Source of the DNA: JBBQLG01 sp964251665
GTDB taxonomy: Bacteria; Bacteroidota; Bacteroidia; Cytophagales; Spirosomataceae
Reading direction: 5' to 3'
DNA length: 64,000 nucleotides
NCBI GenBank assembly: GCA_964251665.1
Contig: CAXUKO010000013.1
Coordinates: 1-64,000, forward strand
The notes beneath the pieces are model-generated. The model was not told the origin of the DNA. It worked only from the letters and a program-made list of their open reading frames with translations, and made no database searches. A program made the position numbers and the translations under genes. Below, in pieces: positions 33,574 through 42,913 of this stretch (position 1 is its first letter; every line of letters starts with the position of its first letter).

Positions 33574-36500
33574 GTGATTACTCGTGATCTTTTAGTATAT
33601 ATAACCAACCGTGTCCGACTGATAACCCGTTTCGGGTTGGCTGCACTGCTTTGGCTGACTGGTACGGCCTACGCGCAGATCACCGGGACGGTGTTTCAGG
33701 ATTATAACGCCAATGGCATTCGGGACGCGGGCGAACCAGGACAAAGCGGGGTGAACGTACGGGTGTTTCGGGCGAGCAGTGAGTTACTGGCCGGAACCAC
33801 TACCGATGGGAATGGCGGCTACTCATTGACGCCTTCGGGCGCGGCTCCGTTCCGGGTCGAGTTCTCCAGCCTGGGGTCTGGTTATGTGGAAGGGGCAGCC
33901 GGACCCGGCAGCGGCACCTCCGTTCAGTTCGTTTACTCCACAAAGGCAACGGCCGACCTGGGCATTTATAAACCCGGCGACTACTTCTGTAAGCCAAATC
34001 CACGGGTGGCGGTAGCCTGTTATGTAAACGGTAATCCACTGGCCGACATAGATGCTCCCGGCACCGCCAGCGTACAGAATGCGCTGGTATCACTGCCTTA
34101 TGACAGCCAGGGGCTTACCCCAACGGTAACGCACTTTACTACATTGGGTACGATTGGCGCCGTTTGGGGATTGGCCTATCAGAAAGAGAGCCGGAAGCTG
34201 TTTTCGGCGGCTTTCATAAAACGCCATGCCGGACTTGGCCCACAAGGAACGGGTGGTATTTATGTGACGGATGTGACAACCGGAGCGACGGCCAACTTCT
34301 TCAAGATCGATGATTTTCCGGGACTGAGCGCCGGCCCGGACCCACATGTTGGACTGCCTGCCAACACCAGTACGCCCAACTACGATGCAGCCACCTACAC
34401 GCAGGTCGGTAAAGCGGGTTTGGGTGATATTGACCTCTCGGAAGATGGCACAATTTTATACGTCGTCAATCTGTATGACCGGAAACTCTACAGTTTCCCG
34501 GTGGGTAACCCGGCCAACCGGCCAACCACGTATCGCTCCTTTGATATTCCAAGGCCGAATGGCGACGATTCCCGGCCATTCGCCCTGAAGATTTATCACG
34601 GTAAAGTGTACGTTGGCGTAACAGGTACGGGTGAGAGCGACTACGCCACGACGGTTAAGGCTAATCCGGCCACTGTACCCACTAATTTAAAGGGGTATGT
34701 GTACGAAATAGACCCGAATGCGGCATCGCCGACATTTACCAACGTGCTGGAGTTTCCATTTACGTACACTAAAGGAGCCAGTGTTAACAATAGCCCGAAT
34801 ACGAACAAGTGGTATCCGTGGGTGCCGTTTTATAATAAAGAGACCAACGACCCGCCTTTCTTGTCTGAACCCGATTATGCGGCTGGTACCACCGTTCGTA
34901 TGTATCCCCAACCGTGGCTGACCGATATTGAGATTGCGGATGATGGTGCCATGATTCTGGGCATCCGTAACCGCGAAGGCGATCAGATTGGCCAGTTCAA
35001 TTACCTGCCCGACCCCACTGGTCAGGATAAAACCCTGATTCGGACGCATGGCGTCGGTGATTTGCTGAAAGCCGGTAAATGCAATCCTGATGTGAACCAG
35101 TGGACCATTGAGACGAACGCGGCCGTGTGTGGTCAAACGCCTACGCTGGGGAAAGATAACGGACAGGGTCCCGGTGGGGGCGAGTTTTTCTACCAGGATG
35201 ATCTGGTTGCCCATCAGGAAACGGGCAACGGTAGTCTGGCGCTGCTACCGGGCAGCAACGAAGTAATGACAACCCTGACCGATCCGCTGCAAATTTATTC
35301 GGGCGGCCTCCGGCGGTATAGCAACACAACGGGGCAGGGCGTAGGTGCCGTTCAGGTGTATCAGTCGCTGGGTACTGAGCCGACCACATTCGGGAAAAGC
35401 TCCGGTCTGGGCGATATTGAACTGTTGCTCGAGTGTGGCGATGCGCCCATCGAATTGGGTAACCGCATCTGGGTTGATCTGAACGAGGACGGCATACAGG
35501 GGGCCGATGAACCGGGTCTGGATGGCGTAACAGTGGACTTATACCAGAATAATACCAAAGTTGGCACCACGCAGACGAACGTGTTCGGGCAGTACCATTT
35601 TAATGAAGCAACGGTGCCCGTTGGCCTTACCGCTAACACTGTCTATCAGATTCGGGTGAATCCGACGCAGAGCCGACTGACCAGTTTTGTGCTGTCCCCC
35701 GCGAAGGCAGGAACGAACGAATTAATCGACAGTGATGCCGCCGAAACAGATGGTGTCTGGCAGATTACCCTGACAACGGCCGCACGCAACGAAACCAATC
35801 ATTCTTACGATGTGGGCGTTAACTGTGCTGCGGCAACAGCATCGGTCAATGGAGTCAGTAGTGTGGTTCTATGCCAGAATGAAACTATTCAACTGGTGGC
35901 CAGTGGCGGAGCGCGTTACCAGTGGACTGGCCCCGGCGGGTTTAGCTCAACGCTCCCGAATCCGGTAATCGGGTCGGCGGGAGTGGCTGCTTTTGGTACG
36001 TATACGGTGAATATCTCGGCGGCTCTGTATCCCGCTGGTTTCACAACGGTGGCTAACGGGGCATTTACGGATGGCAACACCGGCTTCTCCTCCGACTATA
36101 CCTACACGAGTGGTAATCCCCTGGCAAATAATGGGAAATACAATATTGTGCAACTGCCTTATGCCGCACCGGGTGCCAGTCCCGGCGATGATAATGCCCT
36201 GCCCATTGGATTAACGGATCACACGTCCGGCACACCGCTTGGTTATGTTCAGTTGATTACCGGTGCCATCACGCCTAATCAGCGGGCCTGGTACCAGACC
36301 ATTGCCGTATCACCCAATACGCACTACCGGTTCAGTTTTGCGGCCGTAAATGCTACACTTACCACGGGCGTTCCAAAACCCCGTATTTCGGCCACTATTA
36401 ACGGGGTTGAGGTAATTCCGAACCAGCCATTGGGTAATTTCTTCGAGTGGCAATCGTACGAGTATGTCTGGGATTCGGGCGATAATACAACGGCTACGTT

Positions 36501-36672
36501 TGCCATTCTCAATCCGTCCACTGCCCGCTACGGCAACCTGTTTGCCTTGGATGATGTCTCAATAATCAGTTTCGGCTCCTGCAGCCGGTCGCTTTCGGTC
36601 GCCGTTACACAGGGGCAGGGGGGGAAATGTGCACCTTACCTCGTTAAACGAACGGCGAGCGCGGGCAAATAA
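33574..36672 (+). CDS. Large secreted SdrD B-like repeat protein
   Basis: A 1032-residue exported protein starting at GTG 33574, with signal-like residues LITRFGLAALLWLTGTAYAQ. One SdrD B-like (Cna-B type) repeat follows at once (ITGTVFQDYNANGIRDAGEP) and a second lies near residue 625 (LGNRIWVDLNEDGIQGADEP). Both carry D/N-rich calcium-type loops. Between them lies a large beta-propeller-like region (about 140-610) with SEDGTILYVV and DIEIADDGAMILGI. A domain near 760-815 looks Ig-like (LCQNETIQLVASGG). The C-terminus (GKCAPYLVKRTASAGK) has no T9SS sorting signature. Probably a surface or matrix protein. Confidence 0.8.
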   Translation: MITRDLLVYITNRVRLITRFGLAALLWLTGTAYAQITGTVFQDYNANGIRDAGEPGQSGVNVRVFRASSELLAGTTTDGNGGYSLTPSGAAPFRVEFSSLGSGYVEGAAGPGSGTSVQFVYSTKATADLGIYKPGDYFCKPNPRVAVACYVNGNPLADIDAPGTASVQNALVSLPYDSQGLTPTVTHFTTLGTIGAVWGLAYQKESRKLFSAAFIKRHAGLGPQGTGGIYVTDVTTGATANFFKIDDFPGLSAGPDPHVGLPANTSTPNYDAATYTQVGKAGLGDIDLSEDGTILYVVNLYDRKLYSFPVGNPANRPTTYRSFDIPRPNGDDSRPFALKIYHGKVYVGVTGTGESDYATTVKANPATVPTNLKGYVYEIDPNAASPTFTNVLEFPFTYTKGASVNNSPNTNKWYPWVPFYNKETNDPPFLSEPDYAAGTTVRMYPQPWLTDIEIADDGAMILGIRNREGDQIGQFNYLPDPTGQDKTLIRTHGVGDLLKAGKCNPDVNQWTIETNAAVCGQTPTLGKDNGQGPGGGEFFYQDDLVAHQETGNGSLALLPGSNEVMTTLTDPLQIYSGGLRRYSNTTGQGVGAVQVYQSLGTEPTTFGKSSGLGDIELLLECGDAPIELGNRIWVDLNEDGIQGADEPGLDGVTVDLYQNNTKVGTTQTNVFGQYHFNEATVPVGLTANTVYQIRVNPTQSRLTSFVLSPAKAGTNELIDSDAAETDGVWQITLTTAARNETNHSYDVGVNCAAATASVNGVSSVVLCQNETIQLVASGGARYQWTGPGGFSSTLPNPVIGSAGVAAFGTYTVNISAALYPAGFTTVANGAFTDGNTGFSSDYTYTSGNPLANNGKYNIVQLPYAAPGASPGDDNALPIGLTDHTSGTPLGYVQLITGAITPNQRAWYQTIAVSPNTHYRFSFAAVNATLTTGVPKPRISATINGVEVIPNQPLGNFFEWQSYEYVWDSGDNTTATFAILNPSTARYGNLFALDDVSIISFGSCSRSLSVAVTQGQGGKCAPYLVKRTASAGK

Positions 36673-36698
36673 AACATAGCCATAACACAAACAGGCAA

Positions 36699-36737
36699 AA
36701 CGCAAACGGTCCGTCAATTCGACGGACCGTTTGCGTT
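36699..36737. terminator. Bidirectional terminator between SdrD-like gene and ppx
   Basis: Perfect 17-base arms (36699-36715 and 36721-36737) with a 5-base loop between convergent genes. Confidence 0.8.
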
Positions 36738-36767
36738 ATAACAACACTGGTAATTAAGCTGTCAAAA

Positions 36768-37640
36768 TCAATGCTTTAACTGCTTGTACACCAACTGAAT
36801 AATGCCGTCCTTCAGGCCTAAATCAGGTACGATAATCTGTTTGGCTCCGGCATGTTTCATAACGTCGATGTAAATGTCGGCGGCTGGAATAATGACGTCG
36901 GCGCGGTCAGCGTTCAGGCGGAGCTTGTTGATACGGTCGTCGAGACTGAAACCGGCGATGTAGTTCCGCATCCGCTCAATCTCGCTCAGCGTTGTGGCCG
37001 TGTCAGAGATTTTAGCTACCAGATTGAACAGCTTACTGATGTTGCCGCCCGTACCGACAGCAATCACCTCCCGCGATTTGTCGACGTTCTCGTCTACCCA
37101 GTCCTCCATTTTTTTCCAGGCCCCCTTGGTTTCTTTGCCTTCCAGCAAACGCACGGAGCCAATTTTGAAGGAACGGGAGTTGAGTTTCTCGCGGTTCCGA
37201 TAAACGTTCAGTTCGGTGCTGCCCCCACCGACGTCGATATGCAGATGCTGCCGTTCGTCCAACGCCTGTACCACCACATTATTAATCAGTTCAGCTTCTT
37301 TTTGTCCGTCAATAACGTGAATATCAACGCCCGTCTGGGCTTTAATGCGGGCCACAACCTCTGTGCCGTTGGTGGCTTCGCGCATGGCCGAAGTCGCGCA
37401 GGCCATGTAGGCTTCCACCTCGTGCAGTTCCATAAGCAGTTTATAGACCTGCATCAGTTTAGTCGTGCGGGCTTCGCTTTCGGGGGTGAGGGCGCCAAAA
37501 CTAAATACATCGTGACCCAGCCGGAGCGGAAACCGGACGTATTCGACCCGTTTGAAGCTAATTACACCGTCAACGTGCAGAACAGTAGAGATTTGTAAAC
37601 GGGCCGCGTTGGAACCGATATCGATAGCCGCAAGTTTCAT
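36768..37640 (-). CDS. Ppx/GppA-family phosphatase (exopolyphosphatase-like)
   Basis: A 290-residue ASKHA-fold phosphatase. AAIDIGSNAARLQI is phosphate-1 and HIDVGGGSTELNVY is phosphate-2; TSAMREATNGTEVV lies between and fits the family. NYIAGFSLDDRINKLRLNAD and ADVIIPAADIYIDVM contain the late region with the conserved Arg and Asp. It lacks the C-terminal HD-like domain of long Ppx, so it is the short form found in Bacteroidota. The likely substrate is polyphosphate or pppGpp; which one cannot be decided. It is monocistronic, divergent from metH. Confidence 0.87.
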   Translation of the reverse strand: MKLAAIDIGSNAARLQISTVLHVDGVISFKRVEYVRFPLRLGHDVFSFGALTPESEARTTKLMQVYKLLMELHEVEAYMACATSAMREATNGTEVVARIKAQTGVDIHVIDGQKEAELINNVVVQALDERQHLHIDVGGGSTELNVYRNREKLNSRSFKIGSVRLLEGKETKGAWKKMEDWVDENVDKSREVIAVGTGGNISKLFNLVAKISDTATTLSEIERMRNYIAGFSLDDRINKLRLNADRADVIIPAADIYIDVMKHAGAKQIIVPDLGLKDGIIQLVYKQLKH

Positions 37641-37948
37641 GAAAGAGTATGGTTAAACAACTAAGTACTAAAGCTAAATTGCAGATAGCCGTAGTAGGAG
37701 CTGCATTTTAGCATCAAATTTGTGACAATTAAAATATTTCCTGAAATGCCCGGTTTTGCCGATGGGTGTATGGCTCAATCTACCTGTTTCCTGAACAGGA
37801 GAATTGCTTGCCGCTGCCGGTTTTAATGGGCTAAAAGTACGGTTTTTGGGCGATACGCTGGCCACATCCGTTTCAATCCCCTGCACTGTGTTATCTTTGT
37901 ATTATTCCGTGCTATTCATAGTACCTGTTCGATCTGTACGCTAAACGA
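37641..37948. other. Divergent intergenic region between ppx and metH
   Basis: It contains a TAnnTTTG box for metH. No cobalamin riboswitch or SAM riboswitch core was seen, which might have been expected upstream of a B12-dependent methionine synthase. CAAATTTG at about 37719 is self-complementary and not a good -7 box for ppx. No gene is supported. Confidence 0.5.
37892..37899 (+). promoter_or_regulatory. Candidate -7 box of metH
   Basis: TATCTTTG matches TAnnTTTG exactly. A weak -33 element TTTC lies 17 bases upstream. It would give a leader of about 45 bases before the proposed start. Confidence 0.45.
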
Positions 37949-40900
37949 TTGTATCTATTGGGACCAATTACTGAACTCCTGCAACACCGCATCCTCATCT
38001 TAGACGGCGCGATGGGGACCATGATTCAACGCTATAACCTGACCGAAGCCGACTATCGCGGAGAGCGGTTTGCCAGTTATACCCATGATGTGCAGGGTAA
38101 TAATGACCTGCTGTCCATTACCCAGCCGCAGATTATCCGCGAAATCCACCGACAGTACCTCGATGCGGGCTCCGATATTATCGAGACCAATACCTTCAGT
38201 GGTACGCGCATTGCTATGGCCGATTACCATATGGAAGATCTGGTCTACGAACTTAACTACGAGTCGGCCCGGATCGCCAAGGAAGTCGCCATGGAGGTTA
38301 CCCGCGAAACACCCGACAGACCCCGCTTTGTGGCTGGTGCAATGGGTCCTACCAACCGCACGGCATCGCTGTCGCCCGACGTGAATAACCCCGGCTACCG
38401 CGCCGTTACGTTCGACCAACTGGTTGAAGCCTACTATGAGCAGGTCAGTGGCCTGGTCGAAGGCGGAGCGGATCTCCTGCTGGTCGAAACGATTTTTGAT
38501 ACTCTGAACGCTAAAGCGGCTCTGTTCGCAATTGACAAATACTTTAACCTGAATCCACAGCAGCCTGTTCGGCCAATCATGGTATCGGGTACGATTACAG
38601 ATGCATCCGGCCGGACGCTCTCGGGGCAAACGACGGAAGCGTTTCTGTATTCCGTGTCGCATTTGCCCTTGCTGAGCGTCGGTCTGAACTGTGCCCTCGG
38701 AGCCGAACTGATGCGTCCGTACGTGCAGACGCTCTCGAAAGAGTCGCCGTTTTTCACGTCAGCGTACCCGAATGCGGGTCTACCTAACGAGTTTGGCGAA
38801 TACGACCAGACACCCGATGAAATGGCGGCTGCGGTGGAAGATTTTATTCAGAACGGCTACGTTAACATTATTGGCGGCTGCTGCGGCTCCACGCCCGACC
38901 ACATCCGCGCCATTGCGCAGGTGGCGGCTAAATATGGCCCGCGTCAATTGCCCGCTGCCGAGCCTTACCAGAAACTGAGTGGCCTGGAACCGCTGAAGAT
39001 TACCGAGCTGACCAATTTTGTGAACGTTGGTGAGCGGACTAATGTAACGGGATCGAAGGCGTTTGCCCGGATGATTAAATCCGGTGATTATGATGCGGCC
39101 CTGTCCGTAGCCCGGCAACAGGTCGAGAACGGTGCGCAGGTCGTAGACGTGAACATGGACGAAGGGATGCTTGATTCGGTCGAAGCCATGACCACGTTCC
39201 TGAACCTGATTGCTGCCGAACCCGACATCGCCCGGGTACCGCTGATGATCGACTCCTCCAAGTGGGAGGTGATCGAAGCGGGCCTCAAATGCACACAGGG
39301 TAAAGCCATTGTCAACTCGATTTCGCTGAAAGAAGGCGAAGAAGCCTTCATTGAGCGGGCAAACCTGGTAAAACGATATGGTGCAGCTGCCGTTATAATG
39401 GCATTTGATGAGCAGGGACAGGCTGACAGCTACGAACGACGCATCGAAATCTGCGAACGTGCCTACCGGATTCTGGTCGATAAAGTCCATTTCCCCGCGC
39501 AGGACATTATTTTCGATCCGAACATCCTGACCGTAGCGACGGGCATCGAAGAGCATAATAACTATGCTATTGACTTTATTAATGCTACGCGTTGGATTAA
39601 GGCCAATCTACCACTGGCTAAAGTAAGCGGTGGCGTATCAAACATATCCTTCTCGTTCCGGGGTAACGAACTCGTTCGAGAGGCTATGCATACCGCGTTT
39701 CTGTATCATGCCGTGAAAGCGGGTATGGATATGGGCATCGTGAACGCGGGCCAGCTGGGTATTTACGACGACATTCCGGCCGATTTGATGGAGCGTTGCG
39801 AAGACGTCCTGTTTAATCGTCGGCCCGACGCCACTGACCGCCTGGTGACCTTTGCCGAAACAGTAAAAGCCAAAGGCAAAGAAGTGGTGCAGGACGATGC
39901 CTGGCGTCGCGAACCCGTTCGGGAGCGGCTCAAACACGCGCTGGTGAAAGGCATTACTGACTTTATCGATGAAGACGTCGAAGAGATCCGGCAACAGGTT
40001 GAGCGGCCATTACATGTCATTGAAGGGCCGCTGATGGACGGTATGAACGTCGTGGGTGATCTGTTTGGCGAAGGGAAAATGTTCCTGCCGCAGGTCGTCA
40101 AATCGGCGCGGGTCATGAAAAAAGCGGTGGCCTACCTGACACCGTTTATCGAAGCTGAAAAGGGCGATGGCGTTGCCCAGACGGCCGGGAAAATCCTGCT
40201 GGCTACGGTTAAAGGAGACGTACACGATATCGGTAAAAACATCGTGGGCGTTGTGCTAGGCTGTAACAATTACGAAATTATCGACCTCGGGGTGATGGTG
40301 CCGACCCAGAAAATTCTGGATGCCGCCCGTGAACATAACGTCGATATTATCGGACTGAGTGGCCTTATTACGCCCTCGCTGGATGAGATGGTGGGTGTCG
40401 CGAAGGAGATGGAACGGCAGGGTTTCAAAATTCCGCTGCTGATCGGTGGCGCCACGACCTCCCGGATTCATACCGCCGTGAAAATCGACCCGCATTATTC
40501 GGGACCGGTTATTCACGTGCTCGATGCCAGCCGGAGCGTGCCCGTAGCCGGGCGATTAGTGAGCGATACAGAAGGCACAAAGGAGTTGATCTTCAGCGAC
40601 ATCAAAGCCGAATATGTCAAACTCCGCGCCGACCATGCCAAACGGCAAAAGGAGAAAAACTTCATCAGCATTGAAGCCGCCCGCAGAAACCGGACGGCCG
40701 TCGACTGGGCTACTTTCGAGCCAACGAAGCCGCAGTTTTTGGGCAACCGGTATTTTCACGATTACCCATTAGCCGAAATCGCTAAGTTTATCGACTGGAC
40801 ACCTTTCTTCCAGACCTGGCAGCTACATGGTAAATACCCGGCTATTTTCGAGGATGCAATTGTCGGCTCGGAAGCGAATAAGCTGTTCGACGATGCGAAC

Positions 40901-41764
40901 CGGCTCTTGCAGGAGGTAATCGATAAGAAACTACTGACGGCGAAAGCGGTAGTTGGCTTCTTCCCGGCAAACTCGACCGATGACGACGTGCTGTTGCATG
41001 ATTTTGAGGAGACGGTGCGTGAAATTCCCTGCGAACGGCACGGCTCGCATCAGCATCTGGAGTATAAGATGAGTCGGCGGATGATAGCTGCCAACGGCGA
41101 AGTAACCAGCCCTGTGGCCGTAACGGACGCGGGTGAACTGATTTACGACACTAAAGCCGTTCTGCATTTTATTCGTCAGCAGAATCAGAAGGCTGCTAAT
41201 CTGCCTAATCTCTGCCTGAGTGATTTCATTGCCCCACTCGATTCGGGTCGTGAGGACTATATTGGTGGCTTTGCCGTGACGGCGGGTATCGGTATTGAGC
41301 CACTGATCGAGAAATTCGAAGCTGACCATGACGACTATAATAGCATTATGATCAAAGCCATCGCCGACCGCCTGGCCGAAGCGTTTGCTGAGTTGATGCA
41401 CAAAAAAGTCCGTACGGAACTCTGGCCCTACGCAACCGGCGAGACGCTGACCAACGACGATTTGATCAAGGAAAAATATCAGGGCATCCGGCCGGCACCG
41501 GGTTATCCGGCCTGCCCCGATCACACCGAAAAAGCGACGTTATTCAATCTGTTAGACGCCGGTCAGATCGGTATTGAGTTAACCGAAAGCTTTGCCATGT
41601 ATCCGGCCTCCTCGGTAAGCGGGTTCTACTTCTCGAACCCGGAATCGAAGTATTTCTCGGTGGGTAAGATTAGCAAAGATCAGGTGCTGGACTACGCGCA
41701 CCGCAAGGATATGCCGGTCGAAGAGATTGAGCGGTGGCTGGCACCCGTGCTGGCCTACGATTAA
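37949..41764 (+). CDS. metH: Cobalamin-dependent methionine synthase
   Basis: A 1271-residue four-module enzyme. The homocysteine domain (to ~330) has zinc ligands in GLNCALG (near Cys248) and GGCCGS (about 310-311). The folate/pterin domain (about 345-610) has NVGERTNVTGSKAF and DVNMDEGMLD. The B12 domain reads DVHDIGKNIVG (757-767) with the cobalt-binding His759. The activation (AdoMet) domain runs to the end (RPAPGYPACPDHTEK). It methylates homocysteine using methyl-tetrahydrofolate. The listed start is TTG 37949, because no in-frame ATG lies before residue 30 and the family start is close; TTG 37958 is an alternative. Confidence 0.95.
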   Translation: MYLLGPITELLQHRILILDGAMGTMIQRYNLTEADYRGERFASYTHDVQGNNDLLSITQPQIIREIHRQYLDAGSDIIETNTFSGTRIAMADYHMEDLVYELNYESARIAKEVAMEVTRETPDRPRFVAGAMGPTNRTASLSPDVNNPGYRAVTFDQLVEAYYEQVSGLVEGGADLLLVETIFDTLNAKAALFAIDKYFNLNPQQPVRPIMVSGTITDASGRTLSGQTTEAFLYSVSHLPLLSVGLNCALGAELMRPYVQTLSKESPFFTSAYPNAGLPNEFGEYDQTPDEMAAAVEDFIQNGYVNIIGGCCGSTPDHIRAIAQVAAKYGPRQLPAAEPYQKLSGLEPLKITELTNFVNVGERTNVTGSKAFARMIKSGDYDAALSVARQQVENGAQVVDVNMDEGMLDSVEAMTTFLNLIAAEPDIARVPLMIDSSKWEVIEAGLKCTQGKAIVNSISLKEGEEAFIERANLVKRYGAAAVIMAFDEQGQADSYERRIEICERAYRILVDKVHFPAQDIIFDPNILTVATGIEEHNNYAIDFINATRWIKANLPLAKVSGGVSNISFSFRGNELVREAMHTAFLYHAVKAGMDMGIVNAGQLGIYDDIPADLMERCEDVLFNRRPDATDRLVTFAETVKAKGKEVVQDDAWRREPVRERLKHALVKGITDFIDEDVEEIRQQVERPLHVIEGPLMDGMNVVGDLFGEGKMFLPQVVKSARVMKKAVAYLTPFIEAEKGDGVAQTAGKILLATVKGDVHDIGKNIVGVVLGCNNYEIIDLGVMVPTQKILDAAREHNVDIIGLSGLITPSLDEMVGVAKEMERQGFKIPLLIGGATTSRIHTAVKIDPHYSGPVIHVLDASRSVPVAGRLVSDTEGTKELIFSDIKAEYVKLRADHAKRQKEKNFISIEAARRNRTAVDWATFEPTKPQFLGNRYFHDYPLAEIAKFIDWTPFFQTWQLHGKYPAIFEDAIVGSEANKLFDDANRLLQEVIDKKLLTAKAVVGFFPANSTDDDVLLHDFEETVREIPCERHGSHQHLEYKMSRRMIAANGEVTSPVAVTDAGELIYDTKAVLHFIRQQNQKAANLPNLCLSDFIAPLDSGREDYIGGFAVTAGIGIEPLIEKFEADHDDYNSIMIKAIADRLAEAFAELMHKKVRTELWPYATGETLTNDDLIKEKYQGIRPAPGYPACPDHTEKATLFNLLDAGQIGIELTESFAMYPASSVSGFYFSNPESKYFSVGKISKDQVLDYAHRKDMPVEEIERWLAPVLAYD

Positions 41765-41789
41765 GCTTGTTTTTATTTACACGAGAATG

Positions 41790-41824
41790 GGCGTACTTTT
41801 CGACAGAGAGGTACGCCTTTTTTA
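41790..41824 (+). terminator. metH terminator
   Basis: Stem GGCGTAC / GTACGCC (41790-41796, 41811-41817) followed by a run of T to 41824. It ends only 15 bases before the ATPase gene, leaving almost no room for a separate promoter. Confidence 0.75.
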
Positions 41825-41839
41825 GTTACAGCCCCTTGT

Positions 41840-42913
41840 ATGGAGAATTTCATAGACCATCTGGAGATCAAGAATTTCAAGTCGATCCGGGAGTTGACGT
41901 TGACCGGTTTCAACCGGATCAACTTATTTATTGGCAGGCCCAATGTTGGTAAATCTAACTTGCTGGAAGCGATGTCATTGTTTAGCCTACCATACTTGTG
42001 GGAGGGATCAAAGCAATTAACAGATTTAGTGCGGCTGAGCAATCCGTTTGAGTTGTTTTTTGATGGTGACTACAACCAGACTTGTACAGTAAGCTTAAGC
42101 GTGAGTGGAGACCCCAAAAAGTCTTTGGTTTACGAAATTAGTTTAGGTTCGGGGGAAAACGCACTTCAATTTGAAACCTTTATCATCGACTCTGTAAACA
42201 CTTTTAATGGCATGTCCGAATCTGTTCAGGTACGTCATAAGCAAACCACGTTCGAATTGAATGAAAGATTAGAAATGACTAATCCTACGGCTGATGAGGA
42301 CTATGAAGTTGTATCACATATTGTTCGATATAGCTTTAAAGCACATGGTAGCGTTCAACAAGGGAAAACACGTCCTTGGATAACTTCTCTAAAGCCTCCG
42401 TTTGGGGACAATCTGCTTCATGTTTTGGAACGCACTCCGTCATTGACGGAGTACTTTAGTCAATGGTTTCAGCAATATGGTTTGCGCTTGGTACTTGATA
42501 GAGCGAGTCAGTCATTAAAAATAATGAAGGATAAGGGAAATACGGTTTTTATCCTTCCCTACTCATCCGTAGCCGATACTTTGCAACGCATCATCTTCTA
42601 CAAGACCGCTGTAGCATCCAACGAGAATTCCGTATTGCTATTTGAGGAGCCGGAAGCTCATGCGTATCCGCCGTACATCAGCGAGTTTACGCAGGAAGTA
42701 ATCAAATCTACAACCAATCAGTTTTTTATCGTCACGCATAGCCCGCTAATCGTTAATGATTTTCTGGAGGGAGCGATTGACGATCTGGGCATCTTTATGG
42801 TCGATTTCAAAGACGGGCAGACTGTTGTCAGGCCATTATCCAAACAGGAAATTAAGGAGGTGCACCAGTATGGCGTCGATCTGTTTTTTAATAACGAAGC
42901 CTACCTCGCCTGA
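41840..42913 (+). CDS. SMC/OLD-type AAA ATPase, candidate defence protein
   Basis: A 357-residue ABC-type ATPase of the AAA_21/OLD group. The N-terminus IDHLEIKNFKSIRELTLTGF is the class hallmark, Walker A is FIGRPNVGKSNLL, Walker B is VLLFEEPEAH, and the H-loop is FFIVTHSPL. The signature helix is degenerate (PYSSVADTLQRI). The middle ~170 residues are unique. It is followed with a one-base overlap by a small Toprim-like gene. Such ATPase-effector pairs are typical of anti-phage systems such as PARIS. The GC content of this pair is lower than that of its flanks. Confidence 0.8.
   Translation: MENFIDHLEIKNFKSIRELTLTGFNRINLFIGRPNVGKSNLLEAMSLFSLPYLWEGSKQLTDLVRLSNPFELFFDGDYNQTCTVSLSVSGDPKKSLVYEISLGSGENALQFETFIIDSVNTFNGMSESVQVRHKQTTFELNERLEMTNPTADEDYEVVSHIVRYSFKAHGSVQQGKTRPWITSLKPPFGDNLLHVLERTPSLTEYFSQWFQQYGLRLVLDRASQSLKIMKDKGNTVFILPYSSVADTLQRIIFYKTAVASNENSVLLFEEPEAHAYPPYISEFTQEVIKSTTNQFFIVTHSPLIVNDFLEGAIDDLGIFMVDFKDGQTVVRPLSKQEIKEVHQYGVDLFFNNEAYLA

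Noticed and set aside
36852..37598. A 248-codon plus-strand ORF
   Set aside because: It lies entirely antisense to the Ppx/GppA gene, whose motifs are intact, and its translation has no recognisable domain.
37641..37948. Cobalamin riboswitch upstream of metH
   Set aside because: No B12-box-like core was found by eye; a covariance search would be decisive.
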